Translations under genes and position numbers: made by a program | Shown here: in pieces, positions 1 through 5,659 of the stretch | Position numbering within the stretch: the first letter of the stretch is position 1 | Layout: every line of letters begins with the position of its first letter | Notes under the pieces: generated by a model | Databases searched by the model: none | Seen by the model: only the letters and a program-made list of their open reading frames with translations | What the model was told of the DNA's origin: nothing | Source: a bacterium | Lineage (GTDB): Bacteria; Patescibacteriota; Minisyncoccia; UBA6257; 2-01-FULL-56-20 | Length of the DNA: 10,487 bases | Direction of reading: 5' to 3' | Assembly (NCBI GenBank): GCA_021780545.1 | Contig: JAJXYP010000059.1 | Location: forward strand, 1 to 10,487

Positions 1-33
1 GCTGAAAGGCGTTTGGCAAAATTCTGCGTTTTA

Positions 34-99
34 AGGGGCATGAAAATCGCCCCTCGTAAAAACCCTACTCCTGTCATAAAATGGTTCTTGTGCGACAGG
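34..99. other. two stem-loops upstream of the M23 gene
   Basis: Two short perfect inverted repeats lie in the 144 bases before the peptidase gene. AGGGGC (34-39) pairs with GCCCCT (49-54) across a 9-nt loop. CCTGTC (70-75) pairs with GACAGG (94-99) across an 18-nt loop. Neither is followed by a T-run on either strand, so I do not call a terminator. They may belong to the end of an upstream gene outside the window or to the leader of the peptidase gene. No convincing gene is seen in 1-144. Confidence 0.3.
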
Positions 100-129
100 T
101 GCTGTATTTCGTCCCCTGGAATAAATGAG

Positions 130-135
130 TACAAT
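130..135 (+). promoter_or_regulatory. -10-like box TACAAT just before the M23 start
   Basis: TACAAT matches the sigma-70 -10 consensus at five of six positions and ends 9 nt before the GTG at 145. Initiation 6-8 nt downstream would leave a leader of only 2-3 nt. No good -35 hexamer is visible at 15-19 nt upstream. The placement resembles those before the genes at 2202 and 5218 (-). Confidence 0.4.
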
Positions 136-144
136 ATCATCATA

Positions 145-777
145 GTGGCAAAAGGCCTTCTCATTGTTCTTGTCGTATTTATCGCGCTGGTGGCGCTTGA
201 TTGGACTTTGAGCGTTGTCGGCGGGATGCTGCCCCCCTTGCCGTCGTCTTTTGCTTTCGGACCGTCTGCCTATCCGTCTGGTTTGGGCCTCGCAATCGGC
301 GATTTCAGTTTGTTTGATAAAAATGGAGTTGGACGAAGCTATATCACCCAGGGATATGGCATTACCCCCTACTCCGCCATCTATCCGCACGACTGGCATG
401 ACGGCATCGACATCGCGGCCGTTTACGGCGCGCCGATTTATACGCCGACGGCCGGCACCGTCATCGCGACCGGCGATCAGGATCGATACTGCTATCATCG
501 CGGGTTCGGCAAATATGTCGCGATTGAAGATCCGGTACATGGGCTTGTACTCTGGTTTGCCCATCTGGGAACGATCGCGGTATCAGCCGGGCAGTCGGTC
601 GCATCGGGGTCGCTTGTCGGCTCCGTCGGTGCGACCGGACTTGAAACCGGAACGCACCTTCACTTTTCTATTTTTGAAGCTTCCGGATTTACGATGGAAG
701 CGCGCGACGGTTGCGGCCCTGAACCAACCGGGCAGGATGTCAATCCGTTAGCTTATCTGGGATCGATCTATGACTGA
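145..777 (+). CDS. membrane-anchored M23 (LytM-type) metallopeptidase
   Basis: Predicted zinc peptidase that would cleave peptidoglycan cross-bridges or stem peptides outside the cytoplasmic membrane. I chose the GTG at 145, giving 210 aa, because residues 4-18 then form a hydrophobic anchor or signal segment directly at the N-terminus. The frame stays open back to a TTG at 13 (with an ATG at 40), but that adds a Cys-rich, non-signal-like extension. The M23 core spans about residues 65-205: HDGID (H85, D89) is the first metal motif, WFAH (H140) and THLH (H171, H173) complete the LytM-type site, and GAPIYTPTAGTV is the typical strand after the first motif. C116 and C190 are the only cysteines in this version and could form a disulfide. 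Its end overlaps murC by 8 nt, so the two are probably cotranscribed and translationally coupled. Family assignment is firm; the exact bond cleaved is unknown. Confidence 0.85.
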   Translation: MAKGLLIVLVVFIALVALDWTLSVVGGMLPPLPSSFAFGPSAYPSGLGLAIGDFSLFDKNGVGRSYITQGYGITPYSAIYPHDWHDGIDIAAVYGAPIYTPTAGTVIATGDQDRYCYHRGFGKYVAIEDPVHGLVLWFAHLGTIAVSAGQSVASGSLVGSVGATGLETGTHLHFSIFEASGFTMEARDGCGPEPTGQDVNPLAYLGSIYD

Positions 778-2182
778 TAAACCGTCCTATTACTTCATCG
801 GCATCGGCGGCATCGGCATGAGCGGCTTGGCGCGCTATTTTAAAGCGCGCGGTTATTCGGTTGCCGGATCCGATCTAGCGGCAAGCACCATAACGATGTC
901 GCTCAAAAAGGAAGGCATTCTTGTCGTAGTTGGGCAAAAACGGAGCCATGTCAAAACCGCCGCCAGGCGGTGGTCGACAAAACCGACCGTGATTTATAAC
1001 CGGGCCATACGATCGGACAATCCGGAATTACGCGAAGCCCGTTCGCTCGGCCTGACAACCATCCCCTACGCTGAAGCGCTCGGAGAAATCACAAAGGAAT
1101 ATGAAACGATCGCGGTCACGGGTTCGCATGGAAAAAGCACCACCACCGCGCTGGCGGGTCTCGTTCTCGTGGCGGGCAAACTTGATCCCACGGTGCTTCT
1201 CGGCACAAACGTTCCGAACTTCGGCGGAAAAAACATCAGGATCGGCAGGGGCCGCTACTTGATCATCGAAGCCGATGATTTCGGGGCTGCATTTCTCGAC
1301 TACTCCCCCTCTATATCGATCATAACGAACATCGACCGGGAACACATCGATTTCTATGGGACATTCCGCACTATAAAACGATCGTTCCTTGCCTTTATGG
1401 CTCGAACCCGCGAGGGCGGCACGCTTATTCTGAATCGCGACGACGCGGTGCTTTATTCGTTACGGAGGAATATAGCAGTCGTCGCCCGGCGGCGGCGCCT
1501 GCGGACGGTCTGGTATTCGGCTCATGGGCGGGATGCGGCACAACTCAAACGGTTCATGACTATCCCCGGTTTGCATAATTTGTCGAACGGTTCGGCGGTC
1601 CGCATGCTTGGACGGCTGCTCGGCATTCATGACTCTGTCGTTTTGCATGCCATCAGACATTACCATGGTTCTTGGCGGCGAATGGAGTGGCGGGGTGATT
1701 CATCGATTGGCATCTATTCGAAGGTGTCGATTTTCGACGACTATGCCCATCATCCCACCGAGATAAAGGCGACTCTCGCCGCCTTTCGGGAACGATTCCC
1801 CCGTTCGCTTTTGATTTGCGTTTTCCAGCCGCACCAAAACAAACGGCTCAGGGCGCTTTTTAAAGATTTTGCCGGATCTTTTAATGATGCTGACATCGTA
1901 GCCATTGCCCCGGCATATGTGGTTGCTGGACGGGATAATGCCGATCCCCGTTATACCAGTAAGGCGCTTGTTGCTGCTATAAACGCCCGTCGACACAAAG
2001 ACGCGCGGCAAACGGCCGTCTATTTCACCAGTCTTCGAAATGTTGCGGAAGTGGTTACGGAATTAATTACTCAAGATCCCGCTTCTTTCCCGATACGGCG
2101 ATCCGCGAAAGATGCAATTATCGTCATGATGGGAGCCGGCGATATTTTCACGTATACGGACCGCCTCCTAAAGAAACGCTGA
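770..2182 (+). CDS. murC: UDP-N-acetylmuramate--L-alanine ligase MurC
   Basis: Cytoplasmic ATP-dependent ligase that adds the first amino acid, L-Ala, to UDP-MurNAc in peptidoglycan synthesis. The 470-aa length is normal for MurC. Visible motifs, in order: the glycine-rich nucleotide-fold motif GIGGIGMSGLA (11-21), the P-loop TGSHGKSTTTAL (117-128), the acidic EADD (167-170), NIDREHIDFYGT (187-198), GLHNLSNGSAV (267-277), DDYAHHPTEI (323-332), FQPHQNKR (352-359) and MGAGDI (454-459). The HHPTE and FQPH motifs favour MurC, or its relative Mpl, over MurD/E/F. The acidic motif reads EADDFG where many MurC proteins have EADESD; the first Glu is kept. Residues 57-72 are rich in Arg and Lys. The ATG lies inside the end of the M23 gene (ATGACTGA overlap). 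Only a weak GGGA precedes it, consistent with coupled translation. Confidence 0.88.
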   Translation: MTDKPSYYFIGIGGIGMSGLARYFKARGYSVAGSDLAASTITMSLKKEGILVVVGQKRSHVKTAARRWSTKPTVIYNRAIRSDNPELREARSLGLTTIPYAEALGEITKEYETIAVTGSHGKSTTTALAGLVLVAGKLDPTVLLGTNVPNFGGKNIRIGRGRYLIIEADDFGAAFLDYSPSISIITNIDREHIDFYGTFRTIKRSFLAFMARTREGGTLILNRDDAVLYSLRRNIAVVARRRRLRTVWYSAHGRDAAQLKRFMTIPGLHNLSNGSAVRMLGRLLGIHDSVVLHAIRHYHGSWRRMEWRGDSSIGIYSKVSIFDDYAHHPTEIKATLAAFRERFPRSLLICVFQPHQNKRLRALFKDFAGSFNDADIVAIAPAYVVAGRDNADPRYTSKALVAAINARRHKDARQTAVYFTSLRNVAEVVTELITQDPASFPIRRSAKDAIIVMMGAGDIFTYTDRLLKKR

Positions 2183-2188
2183 TCGTGC

Positions 2189-2194
2189 TATACT
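2189..2194 (+). promoter_or_regulatory. -10-like box TATACT before the nuclease gene
   Basis: TATACT, with a TG one base upstream (TGcTATACT, an extended -10 form), ends 7 nt before the ATG at 2202. Transcription would begin at or within a base or two of the start codon, giving a leaderless mRNA. There is no Shine-Dalgarno sequence in the 19-nt gap after murC. A -35 hexamer is not evident, as is common for extended -10 promoters. Confidence 0.5.
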
Positions 2195-2201
2195 GTACGG
2201 C

Positions 2202-2969
2202 ATGACGGGCGATTATAAAGACCTGGCCGACTTCAAGGAGCAGTGCGGCTATACCATTGATGGCGCCTGGTATCCGCGCGTGACGAAGATCGTAACGATC
2301 AAAGCAAAACCGGCGCTCTACTACTACTATGGACAGGCGAAAAGTTTCAGGGCGGCGCAAGAGGCAACGGAGCGTTCCGCGCAGGAAGGTACGCTGATCC
2401 ACGAAACCGTCGAAGCGATCCTCCTCGGCCGGAATCCCGAAGTGCCGCCGGCCATCCGGCCCGCCGTTGCCGCATTCGCGGATTTTTATGAGCACAACCG
2501 GATTCAGGTCTCGCCCGAGTTCGTGGAACGGCGGATAGTGAACCAGAATCATCGTTATGCCGGTACCGTTGATGCCATCGCTCGAATTGGCGGCAAGCGC
2601 GGGGTTCTCGATATCAAAACATCGCAGGCGATCTACCGCGATTACTGTCTTCAAACCTCGGCGTATATGGACGCATTGAAGGACCAATTCGAAGATCTCG
2701 AAACGCGCTGGATATTGAAAATCGACCAGATTCAGACCTGTCCGCGCTGCGGTTCGCGGCGCCGCGTGAAGGGCGGCAACGAATCCATTAAAGTAGCGTG
2801 GCAGAACGGCGGACGGAATTGCGTGCACGAATGGACCGATCCGCGGGGCGACATCGAACTGCAGGAATTCCCCTTTTGGCAGAACGACTTCGAAGCGTTT
2901 CTCGGAGCGAAGCGGCTTTGGGAATGGGAAAATGAGGGCTGGCTCAAGCAGGCCTCATACCTTTCATAA
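2202..2969 (+). CDS. PD-(D/E)XK superfamily nuclease with zinc-binding insert
   Basis: A 255-aa protein with the core motifs of RecB/Cas4-like PD-(D/E)XK nucleases. GTLIHE (63-68, with H67) matches the N-terminal GxxxH motif. YAGTVDAI (119-126) carries the first catalytic Asp, D124. GVLDIKTS (134-141) carries D137 and K139, the D-x-K signature. LQTSAY (150-155) matches the QxxxY motif often found in RecB-family nucleases. Between the core and the C-terminus, C180, C183, C207 and H209 (CPRC, then CVH) look like a zinc ribbon, possibly a DNA-binding or structural insert. It lacks the four-cysteine cluster arrangement of Cas4, and no cas genes or repeats are nearby, so I do not call it Cas4. It follows murC by 19 nt but probably has its own promoter. 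It converges with typA, with 14 nt between the stops. Likely role is DNA end processing or repair; the substrate is unknown. Confidence 0.75.
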   Translation: MTGDYKDLADFKEQCGYTIDGAWYPRVTKIVTIKAKPALYYYYGQAKSFRAAQEATERSAQEGTLIHETVEAILLGRNPEVPPAIRPAVAAFADFYEHNRIQVSPEFVERRIVNQNHRYAGTVDAIARIGGKRGVLDIKTSQAIYRDYCLQTSAYMDALKDQFEDLETRWILKIDQIQTCPRCGSRRRVKGGNESIKVAWQNGGRNCVHEWTDPRGDIELQEFPFWQNDFEAFLGAKRLWEWENEGWLKQASYLS

Positions 2970-2983
2970 ATTTCGGGGTAACG

Positions 2984-4783
2984 TCAGCGGGCTTTCCGCC
3001 TCTCGTTATCGGTCAAGTACTTCTTGCGGATGCGAACATTCTGCGGCGTGATCTCCACTAGTTCGTCATCGCTGATGTAATCAAGCGCGTCTTCGAGCGA
3101 CAGAGAAATCGGAACTTCAAGCTGTTCGGCGAGGCCTTCGTTTTTCGCCCGAAAATTGGTCAACTGCTTCTCGCGGGCAACGTGAACCATGACATCCCCT
3201 TCTTTGGCGTTCTCCCCGACCACCATGCCCTCATAGACCGGTACGCCGTCGCCGATAAACAGTTTGCCGCGCCCCTGCGCCGTTACCAAGCCGTAATTCG
3301 TCGACGTGCCTGCTTCTGTCGCCACAATCGAACCGTGCGGAATCGCCGTGATGTCGCCGAGATACGGACGATAACCGAGAAACAGCGTGTTCATAATACC
3401 GGTGCCCTTCGTCGACGTCAGAAACCGGTTCCGGAGGCCGATCAGGCCGCGCGTGGGGATTTCAAAATCCATGAAAGCGACCCGGTTATCGTCCATTCGC
3501 ATATTTTTCATTGTGCCAAGACGCTTACCCATCATCTCAATGATGGTTCCGGAATAGGTTTCGGGGACTTCGATCGAGACAAGCTCGATCGGTTCGAGGC
3601 GTTCGCCGTTCTCTTCCTTGAAAATCACTTGCGGCTTCGAAACCTCGACTTCATATCCTTCCCGTCGCATCTTTTCAATAAGGATCGACAGGTGCAATTC
3701 GCCGCGGCCGGCGACAATCCAGCGATCCGTGGCATCGGTCGGCGTGACGCGGAGGGCGACGTCCGTTTCGAGTTCCTTTTCGAGCCGTTCTTTGATGTTG
3801 CGCGACGTTGTAAATTTGCCTTCCTTGCCGCGGAAAGGCGACGTGTTGACGGCAAATGTCATTTGGATCGTCGGTTCTTCGATTTCGATGATGGGCAACG
3901 GCTGGGGGGTTTCGGCATCGGCAATCGTCTCACCGATCGTTACGTCCGGAATGCCCGCGATGGCGACGATATCCCCCGCTTGCGCTTCTTCGACGTCAAT
4001 GCGGTTCAGGCCGTCAAAAACCATCACCGCCGTGAGAGTCGCGCGCTTCACCTCGCCGGCGCGTGTGATGTGCGCAATTGGCGTCGCTTTTCGAAGCGTA
4101 CCGCCGTAGAGGCGGCCGATGGCGATTTTGCCCTTGTAATTGTCGTAAGCGAGATTAACGGTCAGAAATTGCAGCGATCCGGCGCCCGTTGCGGGCGGCG
4201 GAATATGCGCCACAATCGCCTCAAAAACCGGTTCGATGTCCTTCATAGTTTCGAGATGCTTCGTCATGCCCGCCTTTCCCTGAACGCCGGAAGCATAGAT
4301 AACGGGAAATTCGATCTGTTCCTCGCTGGCACCGAGCTCGAAAAAGAGATCGAAGGTGGCGTTCAGCGCCCACTCCGGGCGGGCGTCGGGTTTGTCGATT
4401 TTATTGATGACGACGATGACTTTGTGGCCTGCTTGAATCGCTTTTCGGAGGACGAATTTGGTCTGCGGCATAGGACCTTCTTTGGCGTCAACGACGAGCA
4501 GTACGCCGTCGACCATCCGCATGATGCGCTCAACCTCGCCGCCGAAATCGGCATGGCCCGGCGTATCGACGATGTTAATTTTGACGTCGCGATACAGAAC
4601 GGCGGCATTCTTTGAAAATATCGTAATACCGCGCTCGCGCTCGAGTTCGTTCGAGTCCATGATTAGTTCGCTCGCGGCGCCCGTTTTCAACTTAAAATTC
4701 GCCGACTGCTTCAGCAGGGCGTCGACCAGGGTCGTCTTGCCATGGTCAACGTGGGCAATAATGGCGATATTGCGGAGATTCAT
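2984..4783 (-). CDS. typA: translational GTPase TypA/BipA
   Basis: Ribosome-associated GTPase of the EF-G/LepA class involved in 50S assembly and stress or cold adaptation. Counting from the ATG at 4783 (599 aa, normal length), the G motifs are AHVDHGKTT (10-18), RGIT (51-54), DTPGH (73-77), NKID (127-130) and ASG (164-166). The following domains keep family motifs such as GRGELHLSILIE and the C-terminal TSTNYGLVTAQGRG. The frame extends two codons further to a TTG at 4789, but MNLRNIAIIAHVDHGKTT is the family's usual N-terminus, so the ATG is preferred. There is no Shine-Dalgarno sequence upstream. It lies 18 nt after the mscL stop on the same strand, so cotranscription is likely. The C-terminus ends in a basic tail. 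High certainty. Confidence 0.96.
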   Translation of the reverse strand: MNLRNIAIIAHVDHGKTTLVDALLKQSANFKLKTGAASELIMDSNELERERGITIFSKNAAVLYRDVKINIVDTPGHADFGGEVERIMRMVDGVLLVVDAKEGPMPQTKFVLRKAIQAGHKVIVVINKIDKPDARPEWALNATFDLFFELGASEEQIEFPVIYASGVQGKAGMTKHLETMKDIEPVFEAIVAHIPPPATGAGSLQFLTVNLAYDNYKGKIAIGRLYGGTLRKATPIAHITRAGEVKRATLTAVMVFDGLNRIDVEEAQAGDIVAIAGIPDVTIGETIADAETPQPLPIIEIEEPTIQMTFAVNTSPFRGKEGKFTTSRNIKERLEKELETDVALRVTPTDATDRWIVAGRGELHLSILIEKMRREGYEVEVSKPQVIFKEENGERLEPIELVSIEVPETYSGTIIEMMGKRLGTMKNMRMDDNRVAFMDFEIPTRGLIGLRNRFLTSTKGTGIMNTLFLGYRPYLGDITAIPHGSIVATEAGTSTNYGLVTAQGRGKLFIGDGVPVYEGMVVGENAKEGDVMVHVAREKQLTNFRAKNEGLAEQLEVPISLSLEDALDYISDDELVEITPQNVRIRKKYLTDNERRKAR

Positions 4784-4801
4784 AGTCAAATAAATGGCCG
4801 G

Positions 4802-5218
4802 TTATTGCACTGGAACAGATGCGGTGCAATACGCGCAGCGCTTCGCTTTAACGGGAATGCTGCTCAGGCATTCGGGGCAGGTTTTCGTCACAGGTTCGGC
4901 CGGCGGCTGTTTTTTGAGGCCTGACGTCAGGCGGTTGATCGGAACAACAATGAAGAAATAAATCGTAAAGGCAAGAATAAGGAACGAAATAAGATTGTTG
5001 AAAAAATCTCCATACATGAACTGGCTGCCGCGAATGGTGAACGTGAGGTTGTTGAAATTCGGCTGCTTGAAAATCGCCGAAGCAAACGGGGTCATCAGGT
5101 CGCGCACGAGCGCCGAAATGAGGCCATTAAACGCGGCGCCAATCATAATGCCAACTGCAAGATCGATGACATTTCCACGGAGTATAAAATCCCGAAATCC
5201 TTTAATGATGTTTTTCAT
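4802..5218 (-). CDS. mscL: large-conductance mechanosensitive channel MscL with C-terminal zinc ribbon
   Basis: Homopentameric membrane channel that opens under membrane tension to release solutes during hypo-osmotic shock. From the ATG at 5218 the protein has 138 aa, and its N-terminus matches the family: a short amphipathic segment, then RGNVIDLAVGIMIGAAF (14-30) leading TM1. A periplasmic loop (about 45-72) and TM2 (about 76-95) follow. An in-frame ATG at 5251 would add 11 residues that do not fit the family. After TM2 the usual cytoplasmic helix is replaced or extended by a Pro-rich linker and CPEC...CAYC (C114, C117, C128, C131), a zinc-ribbon tail known in some bacterial MscL proteins. 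A TATAAC box 9 nt before the ATG suggests its own promoter, and typA follows 18 nt downstream. Confidence 0.93.
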   Translation of the reverse strand: MKNIIKGFRDFILRGNVIDLAVGIMIGAAFNGLISALVRDLMTPFASAIFKQPNFNNLTFTIRGSQFMYGDFFNNLISFLILAFTIYFFIVVPINRLTSGLKKQPPAEPVTKTCPECLSSIPVKAKRCAYCTASVPVQ

Positions 5219-5227
5219 GGACGTGAT

Positions 5228-5233
5228 GTTATA
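5228..5233 (-). promoter_or_regulatory. -10-like box TATAAC for mscL-typA
   Basis: TATAAC on the - strand (five of six consensus bases) ends 9 nt before the mscL ATG at 5218. There is no Shine-Dalgarno sequence between them. Initiation here would give a leader of about 2-3 nt. TTGAAT lies upstream, but only 12 nt away, too close for a standard -35. The box also helps decide the start: it overlaps the 11-codon extension that would result from the ATG at 5251. Confidence 0.45.
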
Positions 5234-5263
5234 AGCAGGATGGATATTCAAATGGAAGAAACC

Positions 5264-5299
5264 GAGGCACCGCTTGGGTGCCTCTTGGCCCGATGGGCC
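5264..5299 (-). terminator. tandem hairpins, probable terminator after the small ORF
   Basis: Two adjacent perfect hairpins follow the stop of the 55-codon ORF at 5321. On the - strand the first is a 5-bp stem, GGCCC with GGGCC (5299-5287), with a 3-nt loop. The second is an 8-bp stem, GAGGCACC with GGTGCCTC (5284-5264), with a 5-nt loop. The second is followed on the - strand by GGTTTCTTCC, which is pyrimidine-rich but not a clean T-run. It would separate the upstream unit from the mscL promoter at 5233. Confidence 0.5.
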
Positions 5300-5320
5300 G
5301 GGGCGTTAGATGAGCCGCGA

Positions 5321-5488
5321 TCAATGGATCGCCTGGTTCATATTCGCCGTTTGCGACGGAATTGCGTTCAGCAACGCCGTTGCTTTGGAAAAGAGCGTCA
5401 GGAGGAAGACGCTCACCGCGTGAAACACTTCAGGCATGAGGATCGCAAAAACGAGAATCGTCATGCCGAATGCTATCGCGCTTCTCAT
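5321..5488 (-). CDS. small hydrophobic protein, 55 aa, unknown function
   Basis: An ATG-to-TGA ORF encoding a strongly hydrophobic peptide. Residues 4-18 (AIAFGMTILVFAILM) and about 22-40 (FHAVSVFLLTLFSKATALL) are two possible membrane segments, or a signal peptide followed by a short membrane segment. The C-terminal 15 residues are polar. I know no family for it. Support comes from its position rather than homology: it is the only sensible ORF in a 385-nt gap, it follows a near-consensus promoter and structured leader, and it is followed by tandem hairpins. No Shine-Dalgarno sequence precedes it. A GCCG-AAGA-CGGC hairpin (5501-5490) ends one base before the ATG and could block initiation. 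Alternatives are a hydrophobic toxin-like peptide, a small regulatory membrane protein, or chance coding within a noncoding RNA. Confidence 0.5.
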   Translation of the reverse strand: MRSAIAFGMTILVFAILMPEVFHAVSVFLLTLFSKATALLNAIPSQTANMNQAIH

Positions 5489-5624
5489 GGCCGTCTTCGG
5501 CAGGGAGGGGGTTAGTTGCGCAGCCCGACCTAGCCGCCGGCCATGATGTGGCCATCCTCCTGCGGCAAGCTTCGCCGTGCCACCGTTCGACCTTGTCCGC
5601 AGGAGAAGACCTTTTTCAGGTTCC
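5489..5624 (-). ncRNA. candidate structured leader RNA, unknown class
   Basis: If transcription starts near 5624, the first ~135 nt of RNA (- strand) contain four stems. H1 is ACCT with AGGT around GAAAA (5621-5609). H2 is CTCCTGCGG plus CAAG paired with CTTG plus CCGCAGGAG, 13 bp with one bulged A (5605-5557). H3 is GGCCA with TGGCC (5553-5539). H4 is GCCG with CGGC (5501-5490), touching the start of the small ORF. A perfect AGGAGG (5561-5556) lies mostly in the 3' strand of H2. It is followed by a mini-ORF ATG-GCC-GGC-GGC-TAG (5544-5530) and later by a CCTCC (5508-5504) that could pair with the AGGAGG. By eye it lacks the signature bases of SRP RNA, RNase P RNA, tmRNA and the fluoride, TPP, c-di-GMP-I and ZTP riboswitches. 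Assignment as an RNA element is inference from the promoter and the pairing. Confidence 0.45.
5530..5544 (-). other. four-codon mini-ORF (M-A-G-G) after AGGAGG
   Basis: On the - strand, ATG GCC GGC GGC TAG begins 11 nt after a perfect AGGAGG, the best Shine-Dalgarno sequence in the window. The small hydrophobic ORF downstream has none. The mini-ORF could be a leader peptide that couples ribosome loading to leader folding. The spacing is longer than optimal and such a short ORF can arise by chance. Confidence 0.25.
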
Positions 5625-5630
5625 GGTTCT

Positions 5631-5659
5631 ATTTTATCAAGCTCTCTTTAATATGTCAA
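5631..5659 (-). promoter_or_regulatory. near-consensus sigma-70 promoter inside the end of the PRTase gene
   Basis: On the - strand, TTGACA (5659-5654, perfect -35) is separated by exactly 17 nt from TAAAAT (5636-5631, five of six), with a TG one base before it (TGaTAAAAT). Predicted initiation is around 5624-5622. The -35 and spacer overlap the last codons and stop of the phosphoribosyltransferase gene. It is the best promoter I see in the window, and the first thing downstream is the stem-loop region, not a conventional gene. Confidence 0.75.

Noticed and set aside
31..564. 177-codon open frame on the - strand opposite the M23 gene
   Set aside because: Antisense shadow of the peptidase; composition Arg-rich and no motif.
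2148..2828. 226-codon open frame on the - strand opposite the nuclease gene
   Set aside because: Antisense to a gene with intact catalytic motifs; no start context or motif of its own.
2202..2969. Cas4 and a nearby CRISPR locus
   Set aside because: No direct repeats or other cas genes in the window, and the cysteines do not fit the Cas4 iron-sulfur pattern.
2984..3000. Bidirectional terminator between the nuclease gene and typA
   Set aside because: Only a 4-bp GCGG/CCGC stem inside the typA end and no T-run on either strand.
3182..4615. 477-codon open frame on the + strand, opposite typA
   Set aside because: It lies wholly antisense to a clear typA, its translation has no recognisable motif and is Arg/Asp/Phe-rich as expected from the reverse of a GC-biased gene.
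5240..5515. 91-codon + strand frame in the gap before mscL
   Set aside because: It runs antisense through the hairpins and the hydrophobic ORF, is charged and low-complexity, and the promoter in this gap points the other way.
5557..5605. tRNA-like appearance of the 49-nt stem (GTTCGA on the + strand)
   Set aside because: Too short for a tRNA; no T-stem pairing next to the outer stem, no D or anticodon arm.
5264..5624. RNase P RNA, tmRNA or SRP RNA from the length and structure of the region
   Set aside because: The conserved GAGGAAAGTC/ACAGAA (RNase P), tRNA-like 3' end with CCA (tmRNA) and GGAAG tip loop (SRP) are all absent.
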